In this document: piece after piece, positions 55,289-64,000 of the stretch | Layout of the letters: every line of letters starts with the position of its first letter | How positions within the stretch are numbered: position 1 is the stretch's first letter | Origin: Gavia stellata | Lineage: Eukaryota > Chordata > Aves > Gaviiformes > Gaviidae | Assembly (NCBI RefSeq): GCF_030936135.1 | Contig: NC_082637.1 | Location: 248,001 to 312,000 of the forward strand | Direction: 5' to 3' | DNA: 64,000 nucleotides | Translations under genes and position numbers: made by a program | The notes under the pieces: generated by a model | Seen by the model: only the letters and a program-made list of their open reading frames with translations | Database searches by the model: none | Told to the model about the DNA's origin: nothing

Positions 55289-55484
55289 ACTGTGTGTGTG
55301 TGCATGTGTGCTGGTGTGTGTGTATGGGGATGCACTTGTGTGCACAAATACATGTGTACATACGTGCATGCACCTATGCACAGGTGTGCCTGTATGTGCA
55401 CGTCTGTGTGTCTCTGCGTGTCTGTGTGTGTCTGTGTGTCTGTGTGTGTCTGTGTGTCTGTGTACGCGTGTGTGTGTGCTGCAC
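55289..55484 (+). repeat. TG-rich microsatellite (TG, CTGTG units)
   Basis: Alternating purine-pyrimidine TGTGTG tracts interspersed with CATG and CTGTG units over about 195 bases. Likely Z-DNA-prone; open on several frames only because of the repeat. Confidence 0.9.
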
Positions 55485-55644
55485 GGAAGAGGAGCAGATT
55501 AAAGTGTTAAGTCACATGGGAGCTACTGCTGGACGGACCCTACCTGGGATTTGGGTTCTTACAGCTAATAGGATCGCTGGAGCTCAAGGCCGTCATCCCA
55601 TCAAGATAAATGTCTCTAGTGCCCACTTTTAAGCAATCCGAATT

Positions 55645-55659
55645 CAATTAGGCTAATTG
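55645..55659. promoter_or_regulatory. Perfect inverted pair of CAATTAG (PCE-1/RAX-type) sites
   Basis: CAATTAG-G-CTAATTG, two 7-base arms around one base. CAATTAG is the PCE-1 (Ret-1) motif reported to be bound by RAX in photoreceptor promoters. GCAATCC (55633-55639) and GGATTGC (55676-55682), OTX-like and inverted to each other, flank it. It lies about 4 kb upstream of the RAX start. Function is inferred only. Confidence 0.35.
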
Positions 55660-57739
55660 GAAAACAAGTAAAGAAGGATTGCATTAATATAGCCTTACAG
55701 CATGAACCTCCACTCCCTCCCTCTGGAGCGATGGCTGAGCGTGGTGAGCCTAACTGTCCGAGCCCTCGCACCAGACCCATGCCGCTCACCGCCCACAAAG
55801 GGCTGCCCTGCTGCCAGAGCAGCCACGGCTGATGCCGTGCCCACAGCCAGGATGGGCACCGCGGGCAGCATGCTCCATGGAGGCTCAGGCACTCTGGGGC
55901 ACGGGGGATTCTCTGTGGGATTCCTGCATGCCACAGAGCAGCTTGTAAGCGGTGGAGAAAACACAACCAACTCTCCTAGGGGCAGATAAAGAAAAATCTC
56001 ACCAGAAAAAAAGCAGGAGGTGACTATCAAGGTATGAGTGATGCAGTGACGGGAGGAGGCAGCAGCTTCCTCATACATCAGGGCTTTCAAGAAGGTTCTT
56101 AGACTGCACACTTAAGAACTTGTGGGGAGGACAAAGCAAAGCCAGTTTTTCCAGTTTTTAACAATCTGCTGGATGCTAGAGAGTATGCAAACTGCAGCGG
56201 GGTACAGGTTGCCTCTGGGTGATTATTTCCCTCTTTTCCTTGCCCGCTCCCCCGTCCCCCTCGCCCCTTGTCGGTTTGCTGTCTGACCTTGGAAGCCCCG
56301 TTTATCTTTCAGGGATGCGCTCCCTGCTGCACATCACTGGTCTGGAGAGTGATGTCCCACCTGCAGAGTCACTTCAGCTTCAGATGTCTGCTCTGCAAGG
56401 CAGTAATTATTTCAGCTTGACACCAAGAAAAGACAAGAGGAAAGGAAGCAAGAATCTGTGGCATGTTATGGTGCTGCTTTCACTGTGTGAAGCCACGTCC
56501 CATACATATGTTTCAACAGCACCAACAGGACCAAAACTATTCCCATTCAGTCTTCACTATGCATACACAGGAAGGAGGTATAGCAGACAACTGCGCTTTA
56601 GAGGTTGTCCATCTTGAGAATTTCTGTTTGCTTCCAAACATAATTTCAGCAGCAATTGCTGTAATAATACATTGCAAAAAACTAAAAAAGGTGATGGAAT
56701 GGGGGCCGTCTTTTGGAAAGGCAAGCAACAAATCCCACCTTTTTCATCCCCTAATGAATATTCTCAAATTTGATCAGGACTGCCCCTGTAAATTTCCAAA
56801 GGTAAACGGTCCTTGCGAGGCTGTGATGTACCACAGTGCCAGTTTCTGAGGCTTCATGCTAGTACAATATACGCCCCAGGGGACTCGGTGGCAGCAGGGG
56901 ATTTAACTACCAGCCAGTACATTAGACCCAAAGGGAAATGTTCAGTTACCTGCCTTTGCCATCCTAAGCTCTCTGCGTTAGTCTCCGATTGTCAGAGGAA
57001 CTGTTAGAATTCCTCCCTCCCCAGAGCTGTGTGACGCCTCACGTGTGTGTCAGGGCACCACAGTCTGTGCCTTAAGCATGGCAAGAGAGAAAAGACAGAT
57101 CTGGAGCTGGAAGAGTCAGAGCTGGTCTCTGCTCTGCTACAGGGGTGGGTGGGGGGGGTGTTCAGATTTTTACAGATTGCGACTACGGGAGTTGCTTCCT
57201 CTTTCGACAACTCCACTCCCCTGCACGAAGGATGCTAATGCAGTTCCATGCAGACCAATGCAGTCCCATACAGCAAACACAACTGTAATAATCTACTGCC
57301 GAGGAAGGAGGATCCTTCTCTATGAGGGAGGAACGTCTCTCATGTACTGTGTGGGATGTGTACCCTGCTTTGGGGATGCAAGTTTTTTTGCTGTACATTT
57401 GCATTGCAATTAACAGCAAAAAAATTGAGTCTTGTTCCTATATTTGACAATTTTGACAGGTGCCCTAAAAGCAGCATCTGTGCCAGCACCCAATGCCCTT
57501 TATGGCACTTACTGCCAGACCGGAATCTGGCTAAAGGGGTTTTGGTCCTTTGTCTCACCTCGCTATCTTTTTGTGCTACAACAAGCAAAAACGGTTCCCA
57601 AGTTTGCCCAGGACTTCTGGAGGGACAGGCATGTTTTGTGCTGGTTGTGAGTCCCATAAAACCCTGGCTTCAAATTAGAAGAAATTAGGGACATTGCACA
57701 GTTCATTCATCTTCACTAATAGAGTTCTTGGGAAATACA

Positions 57740-57810
57740 CATGTAGATTAAAGGAACACAATGGCCCCTGGCTGATTGCTTTGAGTACCCTCCAATGCCC
57801 CTACAATGGT
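57740..57810. promoter_or_regulatory. Candidate RAX upstream enhancer core (SOX and GATTA motifs)
   Basis: GATTA at 57746-57750 and two ACAATGG SOX-type sites (57758-57764 and 57803-57809), about 1.9 kb upstream of the RAX ATG. A conserved Rax upstream element bound by OTX2 and SOX2 has been described about 2 kb upstream of Rax in vertebrates. Position and motif types fit, but identity with that element was not checked. Confidence 0.35.
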
Positions 57811-59400
57811 ATTGACTTGCTTTTCATATTGTGCACAAAAGCCACACTAACCTTTTCTTGTCTCTTCTGTTTGGCCTCTTCCCTCTTTGCCAATGGATGG
57901 CTGAGTTCTTTCGGCCCTGACCCCCGCCCCCAGAAGCAGTCAGTGAAGGCAAACCTCACCTGGAGCTAGCAGGAAAAGCTGAGCGCTTCTAAAAGGAATT
58001 AATTTGGGGCATCAGCCCACAAACCTTAAAAAGGTGTGGGCACAGGCAGAGGCAAGCACTGCCCACCTTTGTTTTGAAGCGGTTCCTCTGGAAAAATCCG
58101 CACCAAATGCATCCTGTTGGGGCAGGGGGGGAAGCAAAAATGAAGGTTTGTTAAGAGAGGTCGTACCGTTTATTAGACTAGCTACTGTATCTGGAAGAAG
58201 CAGCAGCAGTGGTGTTTTTCATTCACATACACTGTCCTCGGGCTGGAAGTGGGAGCATCTTCAAAGCTAAGTGCAGGCTGAAAACCACTCTGGATGTTAC
58301 TGTGTTTCTCACTTAAAGCAGCTGGGACAAGAGATGGCTGGTGCCTCGGAGGAACTGGCACGTGCTAGCATAAAAAGTGATAAAGTGACGGAACGAGAAA
58401 AGCAGGAAAAATGCTGATGCAGGAAAGAGTCTGTTGGAGGCAGGAGACATGATGCCGTTGCCTGCTTAGTACTGTACTGAGTCCATGGCCTCCACCAAGT
58501 CAAGTACAAAGCAAGGTGTGGGATTTGGCTCTCTGCCTTACCTCCAACAGCATTTTGTAGCTCTCCCATGACGCCACACCCCGCCCTCCAGCCTCCCCGC
58601 CGCACTCGGGCCGGGGAGGACGGGGTCACAGAATCAGCTCTTCTCACAGGGTCTGTCCTATACCGGCATCTTGGAAAAGCTCCTCAGAAATACTGCCCAG
58701 CGCTTTCCCCAGGCTCGTGAAGGCTGAAAGGCTGAGCCCAGCTCCTTCAGGTGTCTCCAGAGTCCCTCCCCAAAAGCCCGCACGCACTTCACTTGGTCTG
58801 TAAACCCGGCTTTGAAGGCAGCCGGACGCGGGGCAAGCACCCGGCCACGGGACGAGGGCATCGGCTTTTCCCCCCAGTGCTTTCTGCCCGGTGCGTTTGA
58901 CGCAGAACGGTGCCGCGGCATCCTCCTGCGTGCCGTCTTTTGAGGGGCCGCCTACGAAAGCGGTGCACTTAAAAAATGCCTGGGACGGACGCAGGCTGGA
59001 GCTGTCAAGCGAGAGAAATTCGGAGGGGCTCCGAGAGCCCGCGGCACGGCGCAGAGCACCCAGCCGGGCACCCGCTGTCCTCTCGCCCAGGCCCCCCCGC
59101 CCGGGCTCCCGCCCCTCCACTGCCCCTCCACGGAGCCCCACTCCCGGCAAGCGGCTCCCGCGGTTCCCGCCGTCCCGGGCACTGCCGTGCCGGGTGGGTG
59201 CCCCCGCGCCCGGCGCACCGGCAGCCGCCTGTCCCACGGTGATTTCCGACGGCGCTCGGCCCGGGCAGTGCGGCCCCGGCCCCGAGGCTCCGGTGGCGGG
59301 GCTCGGCGGGGCGCCCGGCCTGGGCCAGCCCCCCGCAGGAGCCGGGGGCCGGCCCGCCCCGCCTCGAGGGCCCCGGATGGCATCGCCCGGCGCCGCCTGG

Positions 59401-59460
59401 GGCCGGGGCCGGGGCCGGGCCGGCGGGGCGGGGCGGGGCGGCCGGCGGGCCGGGGGGGGG
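59401..59460 (+). promoter_or_regulatory. RAX: G-quadruplex-prone GC-box cluster upstream of RAX
   Basis: At least seven runs of three or more G within 60 bases, ending in a G9 run, including overlapping GC boxes, 220-280 bases before the RAX ATG. Confidence 0.6.
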
Positions 59461-59680
59461 CAGCGGGCGCTGCCGGCGGGGCCCTGGGGATGCCCTGCCT
59501 CCCCTGCCATGCCGGCGCGGCGCCGGGGCCTCGCCTTCCCGTTCGCCCACCGCCCCCCGGCACTCCTCCCCCGCCCCAAGGAGGCCAGCCCGCCGGGCGG
59601 CGCCGTGCCAGAGCTGCCCGCGCCGCCCCGGGGCCGGGCGGGACCGCAGCGCCGCGCCGGGGCCCCGGGCCGGCTGCCCC

Positions 59681-59957
59681 ATGCACCCGCCCGGCGCCCC
59701 GCTCGCCATGGCCGAGGGCGCCTTCTCGCTGTCCGCTCAGGCGGCGCGGAGCCCCGGAGGGAACCCGTCGAGGCTGCACAGCATCGAGGCCATCCTGGGG
59801 TTCACCAAGGAGGACGGCCTGCTGGGCCCCTTCCCGCCCGACGGCAGCGCCGGCAGCGCCAAGGAGGCGGACAGGCGGGGTCCCCGGCACTGCGTCCCCA
59901 AGATGCCCGGCGAGCCGCCGCCGGCCGAGCCCCAGGGCCGCGCCGAGCGCTTCCAAG
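59681..59957 (+). CDS. RAX: RAX exon 1 (coding part)
   Basis: Encodes residues 1-92 plus one base with the octapeptide; donor G|GTGAGC. The first ATG has a weak context (C at -3 and +4). An in-frame ATG at 59708 (residue 10) has G at -3 and +4. The first is kept because mammalian RAX shows the same two-Met N-terminus. Confidence 0.92.
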
Positions 59958-61650
59958 GTGAGCGCGGCGGGCGAGAGGCGCCGGGGGGCGGGCGGGCGGG
60001 CGGCTCTCCTCCGCGCCCTCGGGCGGGCCCCGCGGGGAGGTCGGCCTCCCGGTGACCCGCCCGTCTTCCCCTCCCAGAGCCGTACTGCCCCGGCAGCGCC
60101 AGCCCCGAGCTGCCCGCCGGCAGCGGCGGCGAGGGGAAGCCGTCGGACGAGGAGCAGCCCAAGAAGAAGCACCGGCGGAACCGCACCACCTTCACCACGT
60201 ACCAGCTCCACGAGCTGGAGCGCGCCTTCGAGAAGTCCCACTACCCCGACGTGTACAGCCGCGAGGAGCTCGCCATGAAGGTCAACCTCCCCGAGGTCCG
60301 CGTGCAGGTAACGCCTGCCCCCGCCCCGCCGGCCCGGCCCCGCGCCCCGGCAGCCCCCGCCTCAGCCTGGCGCCGCGTTCCCGGCGCCGGGACACCCCCC
60401 GCGCCCCCCGGCACGGCACGGCACGGCACGGCAGCTCCCGGCACGGCTCGGCGCAGCCCCGCGTTCCCGGCGCCGGCAGCTCCCGGCACGGCACGGCACG
60501 GCGCGGCGCAGTCCGGGCCGGCCCGCCGCAGCCCCGCGTTCCCGGCGCCGGGAGCCCCCGGCCCGGCGTGGACCCGCCCGCCCGGCGGCCGGAGCAGCAC
60601 CGCCCCGGCGCGCGGGCGGCCCCGCTGCCCCGGCCCGCGGGCCCGTAACCCAGCCCGGCACCGGCACCGGCACCGCTAGCCCCGGCCGGTGCGTGGCTGA
60701 GCGTCGGGCGCGTCTGCGGCTGGCGCCGTCCGCACGGCCCCGACGCGGCGGCCCCGGCCCGGCCCGGCCCGGCCCGGCCGCTGACCACGCCGTCAGCGCC
60801 GCTGCCCGTTGACTGGCGTGTCCCGGCCCCGGGAGGCGGCTAGCGGGCGGCCGAGGCGGGCGGGCGGGCAGGGCGGGCCGGCTCCGCCGCGGGGCTGTCG
60901 CTGCGCTGCTCCCCGCGTGGCGCGCTCCCCCCGTGGCGCGCTCCCCCCGTGGCGCGCTCCCCCCGTGGCGCTGCTCCCCGCCAAGCCAGGGGCTGCGGGT
61001 CTGTCGGGCCCGCGGGGGGTGCGCGGCTGAACGGCTCCAGCCCCCACTCGGCACGGCGTGCCGTCTGCTTTTCCACCGCTTTTCACTCGCTCCACTTCGT
61101 GTGCGCTGCTGCACCCAGGGGAGAGCCTCTGTCCTCCGGGGGGGCAGCAGCACTGCCGTGCCACCCCCGGGCCCGGCTAACGCGGCTGTGCTTGCAGGTG
61201 TGGTTTCAGAACAGACGGGCCAAGTGGCGGCGGCAGGAGAAGCTGGAGGTGACCTCTATGAAGCTGCAGGACTCGCCCATCCTCTCCTTCAGCCGCTCAC
61301 CGCAGGCAACACCCATGGGTCCTCTCAGCAGCAACCTGCCCCTGGAGACGTGGCTCAGCCCGCCTGTGCCCAGCAGCACGGCCCTGCAGACCCTGCCCGG
61401 CTTCGTGGCCTCGCCGCAGAGCCTGCCCGGCAGCTACACGCCACCGCCCTTCCTGAACTCTCCGGCAGTGACCCATGCGCTGCAGCCCCTGGGGGCCATG
61501 GGGCCACCGCCGCCTTACCAGTGTGGGGCCTCCTTTGTGGACAAGTTCCCCTTGGATGAGGCAGACCCGCGCAACACCAGCATTGCCGCCTTGCGGATGA
61601 AGGCCAAGGAGCACATCCAGTCCATCGGCAAACCCTGGCAGACAATCTGA
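59681..61650 (+). CDS. RAX: RAX (retinal homeobox transcription factor), 3 exons, 319 aa
   Basis: Joined exons 59681-59957, 60078-60307 and 61198-61650 total 960 bases, giving 319 residues and TGA. RAX is a paired-like homeodomain factor that specifies the eye field, retinal progenitors and hypothalamus. Visible parts: the octapeptide His-Ser-Ile-Glu-Ala-Ile-Leu-Gly at 33-40 (eh1-like, Groucho-type co-repressor contact); a Lys-Lys-Lys-His-Arg-Arg basic stretch; the homeodomain at 124-183 with Gln at position 50 (Q173) and Asn at 51 (N174); Pro/Ser-rich activation region; and the OAR domain at about 296-309 near the C-terminus. The intron between homeodomain positions 46 and 47 is the usual paired-class one. 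It is RAX, not RAX2, by the octapeptide, long N-terminus and synteny with CPLX4. Shorter than human RAX (346), mainly in Pro/Gly-rich segments. Confidence 0.96.
60078..60307 (+). CDS. RAX: RAX exon 2 (most of the homeodomain)
   Basis: Encodes the completed residue 93 to residue 169: acidic linker, basic stretch and homeodomain positions 1-46 (helices 1 and 2). Acceptor CTCCCAG, donor GTAACG, phase 1 to 0. The preceding intron is only 120 bases (59958-60077). Confidence 0.95.
60308..61197 (+). repeat. RAX: RAX intron 2, GC-rich with tandem repeats
   Basis: An 890-base intron with several short tandem arrays: GGCAC pentamers at 60411-60430; a longer imperfect unit with the core GCGTTCCCGGCGCCGG at 60375, 60461 and 60537; CGGCC-type pentamers near 60750-60782; and four 16-base units of GTGGCGCGCTCCCCCC at 60917-60980, the last degenerate. 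Confidence 0.85.
60917..60980 (+). repeat. 16-bp minisatellite in RAX intron 2
   Basis: Three exact copies of GTGGCGCGCTCCCCCC (60917-60932, 60933-60948, 60949-60964) and a fourth degenerate copy. Exactness implies recent expansion or an assembly-sensitive region. Confidence 0.9.
61198..61650 (+). CDS. RAX: RAX exon 3 (recognition helix, activation region, OAR)
   Basis: Encodes residues 170-319: homeodomain helix 3 from Val47-Trp48-Phe49-Gln50-Asn51 onward, the Lys-Leu-Gln-Asp-Ser-Pro segment, a Pro-rich transactivation region and the C-terminal OAR domain. Acceptor CTTGCAG. Confidence 0.96.
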   Translation: MWFQNRRAKWRRQEKLEVTSMKLQDSPILSFSRSPQATPMGPLSSNLPLETWLSPPVPSSTALQTLPGFVASPQSLPGSYTPPPFLNSPAVTHALQPLGAMGPPPPYQCGASFVDKFPLDEADPRNTSIAALRMKAKEHIQSIGKPWQTI

Positions 61651-61945
61651 ACTCCCTCTTCGGCACCTGGGAGAAACCCACGGGCAAGGCTGGTCATGGG
61701 ATGACCAAGGGACGCCCTTGCCCTGCTCTGGCTCCCCCGGACGGCCAGGCAAGAGAGGGCTGTCCCTTGCACCAGCCTTTCCCCCACGGCCCGGCTTGCT
61801 TTGTATTTTGTGGTCCTTTTAATTCCCTTTTCCACATGCCCTGCAGAGTTAGAGGCCTGATCATAGCTTAGGAAAAAAATCTCTCTCGCTCTCCCTCCTT
61901 GGCTGGACGCTTTAGTCGCAATAAAAGCTGCAGTAGGGCGAAGAG
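61651..61945 (+). other. RAX: RAX 3' UTR (extent inferred)
   Basis: Short 3' UTR ending near AATAAA at 61920-61925 with T/G-rich bases downstream (about 61945-62010). Confidence 0.55.
61920..61925 (+). terminator. RAX: RAX polyadenylation signal
   Basis: AATAAA about 270 bases after the stop codon; the only canonical hexamer close to the gene. Confidence 0.55.
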
Positions 61946-64000
61946 CTGTGTAAGGTGGCTGGGAGCTGAGGCCTGCATTACCTGGGGAGGGTTTTCTGGT
62001 TTTGCACCATTAAATGGCACGACGTGCACGAAGGCTGTGCATCGTGTTTCTGCGCGCAAGCGGGCTGCTCAGGCCGAACCCTCCACTGCCTGTGGTGCGC
62101 AGAGGGTTGGGACAGGCCTGGCTGTGGGCTCTCCTCCTTCCCCCTCCAGCAGCAGGACCCTGCCCAAACTGCCTGCGAGCACTGGGGGCTGCAGCCCCAC
62201 GGCGGGGAGCGTGCCCAGCTAGGGGCTCCCCGCTCAGCAAAGAGGGGCCGGGGCCCTGGCAGTCCGTGGGCCCAGCGCAGCACTCCCACAGCTGCCCTTG
62301 TGGGGCAGCCCCGGGTTCAGATGGGCTTTGCCCACCCCTCCCCCAGCGGAGTGGGGCCGGTGCCAGTCCCCTGGCCCTTGGTGCCTCCTCAGAGAAGGGG
62401 ATCGGCAGGTGCCGCAGGGCCCCATGTCCCCGCAGCCCAGCTGCCGGGCTCTGGACGCCTGATCGGGCAGCTGGAGCTGTCGGCGGGGGCCCGCTGGGTG
62501 CGTCCTGCCCGGTGCGGGTGCCCAGTGCAGCCCCCAGAGCCTGGCACAGCGCTGGGCCATGCTCGCTCCCCCGCCCACCCAGTGCCCATCGCCAAGCTGC
62601 CGAAACTAAAACTGCGGCATCTTTATTTTCCATTATCTCCGTTACTGCCTGTAATGGGGCTGAGAAGCTGTAATGAAACACCCCTTCTCCTCCACTGGGC
62701 ACAGGGTGCTCTACACACTCTGGAAGTTGTGGCAATTAACGTTTCTCATTAGGGAAGAGAGAAGGATGCACAAGCGCCCTCATTGTGTCCTGGGGATGAT
62801 TCAATGCAGACTGGGAGACCTCTCCTTTCACCATTTCCCACTCGTCGTGGCCAGACAAAGGCTGGCGTCTAATTATGTTTTCACAATCTGTGCGTATCTT
62901 TTAAGAGTCCTGTCAGAAACAAGTATGTCAGCTTTGTTCAGCTTCACTTCAGAGAGCTTTTTAACCTTAGACAGCAGTTTCTAAACATCCCTTCACAGCC
63001 TTCTCCACAGCAGTCCCCATCTATTGTCTCGAGAGCTTCTTTTACGGATAATAATAGGAATCCCTCTATTTTGAAACGCCTGTTCCTCTCTCGCCGGCCT
63101 CCCTGCAGATCCAACCTGCCTCTCTAGACCAGAGGACATGCAGTGCCCGGGCCCCCAGGCTTCCCTTCCCTGAGCTGTGCTGGTCCGGGGGGGTGCAGGA
63201 GCCCCAGTGAGTGGTCCCCGCTGAGTTCAGGGGGGATGTAGCCCTGCCTGGGCCAGACCCTCCTGTGGGGCTCCGGAGCGGTCAGTGCCACGGGGTGTGT
63301 GCCTGTGGTGGTGCCCAGCCTCCTCAGCTCACAGCTCTTTGCTTCCTTGGCAAAGAAAGTGCCATGCTGTCAGGAAAAGAAAGTGCCGTTGCTGTCGGGA
63401 CCTGGGAAATAATTTGCTAAGTGCTGGTAAGGAGACCCAAGTAAACTTCTGGGGGGAGGGGACGAGAACAAAAACTGTGTCCCTTCAATTTTCAGGTTTT
63501 ATTCCAGGGCTCCTTTCACAGGTAAGCTTTGTTTGCATCGCCAAGGACGCTGGGCTTGCAAGAAGGCCCATCTCCTCTGGCAGCTACGAGGGAAGGATGT
63601 CTCTTGGTGTGCTTGCACACCCTGGGCTGCGTCGGTAGTGGACACACACTACCAAATGGCTGCACGGGCTCTGCACACTCTTCCTCCTCCGGGGTAGGAA
63701 CGATCCCACTTGTCATTACTTGGCTGCAGCCCAGCTGCGGCTCTGATGCCAAAAACCCTCCTGCATGTGAGCACGTTTAACTGTTGCCAAAAAGCTCCTA
63801 CCTGTGCTTATTGCTCATGATTAACAAGCAGCTCCCCAAGAGTTCAGTGGTGCTCTTCCCCATTTTGACACTACTACCCTCCCTCCCTGTTGCCTCCAGT
63901 TATTCTGCATCCTAGAAAGCCATTGGAAAGACCCCCCTACTTTGTGATCAGCACTGACGCTTGGTTATCTGAGGTGGTCAAAGACTAACAGCAGGTAACA
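61946..64000. other. Downstream flank of RAX
   Basis: GC-rich, frame-open but domain-less DNA at 62000-62580. Then an AT-richer unique stretch at 62590-62995 with TAAT-type motifs. The rest to the window end shows no gene or repeat that I recognise. Confidence 0.6.

Larger units (their letters stand above)
50031..58780. other. CPLX4-RAX intergenic region
   Basis: A mixed region. GC-rich stretches without conserved frames lie at 50640-50930, 51680-52320, 53430-53700 and 54480-55270. Simple repeats lie at 51097-51345 and 55289-55484. AT-rich unique segments with homeodomain-like motifs lie at 54110-54420, 55620-55720, 56480-56850 and 57700-57860. No CR1 was recognised. In the human block there is no protein gene between CPLX4 and RAX, and none is supported here. 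Confidence 0.65.
58780..61650. promoter_or_regulatory. RAX: RAX CpG island with promoter
   Basis: Very high GC and CpG density from about 0.9 kb upstream of the ATG through exon 3, typical of a developmental transcription factor under Polycomb-type control. Sp1-like GGGGCGGGG boxes lie at 59424-59440. No TATA box stands out. The start of transcription cannot be fixed from sequence. Confidence 0.7.

Noticed and set aside
55105-55632. 175-codon frame rich in Cys and Val
   Set aside because: Produced by the TG/CTGTG microsatellite read as Cys-Val repeats.
58644-60788. Long open frames of up to 429 codons on the minus strand opposite RAX
   Set aside because: Same GC effect; no domain, no splice support, low-complexity Pro/Gly/Arg/Ala composition.
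62010-62752. Open frames of 220-240 codons downstream of RAX
   Set aside because: GC-rich noncoding DNA open in several frames on both strands at once; no recognisable domain.

Overview
The window is vertebrate nuclear DNA, almost certainly from a bird. It contains many CR1 LINE fragments in both orientations, no recognisable L1 or Alu, and a solo LTR of an avian ERVL-like family. I know that LTR family as common in Neoaves and do not associate it with chicken, so a neoavian bird is more likely than a galliform (inference). GC-rich CpG-island promoters sit next to AT-rich introns.

Three complete protein-coding genes lie on the + strand in this order. LMAN1 (ERGIC-53) has 13 coding exons at 1938-26155. 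CPLX4 (complexin-4) has 3 coding exons at 33760-49585. RAX (retinal homeobox) has 3 coding exons at 59681-61650. All exon junctions were placed by splice sites, reading phase and protein continuity. They give intact reading frames of 510, 160 and 319 residues. The first two lengths equal those of the human proteins as I recall them. Order and relative strand match the human 18q21 block LMAN1-CPLX4-RAX.

Layout: 1-1290 is upstream flank. About 1290-2620 is the LMAN1 CpG island with promoter and exon 1. 2152-26118 is LMAN1 introns, carrying the antisense solo LTR (6103-6681, target duplication CTTTA), a nearly complete but decayed antisense CR1 (9405-12375), and a cluster of CR1 3' ends in intron 10 (17205-22530). 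26156 to about 27725 is the LMAN1 3' UTR. About 27725-33759 is intergenic. 33927-49357 is mostly the two CPLX4 introns; the 12.2-kb second intron is poor in transposons. 49586-59680 is the CPLX4-RAX intergenic region, with simple repeats and several homeodomain-rich segments that could be RAX regulatory DNA. About 58780-61650 is the RAX CpG island and gene. 61651-64000 is RAX 3' UTR and downstream flank.

Biology: LMAN1 is a housekeeping cargo receptor for ER-to-Golgi glycoprotein transport. CPLX4 is a farnesylated complexin of retinal ribbon synapses. RAX is a transcription factor that specifies the eye field and retina. No prokaryote-style system, tRNA, rRNA or CRISPR array is present, and I found no new protein family. 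The most noteworthy observations are LMAN1 exon 8, flanked by two unusual splice sites (a GC donor and an AAG acceptor behind a C13 tract); nested and paired CR1 insertions; a perfect inverted pair of RAX-type binding sites about 4 kb upstream of RAX; and a homeodomain/E-box composite present twice.
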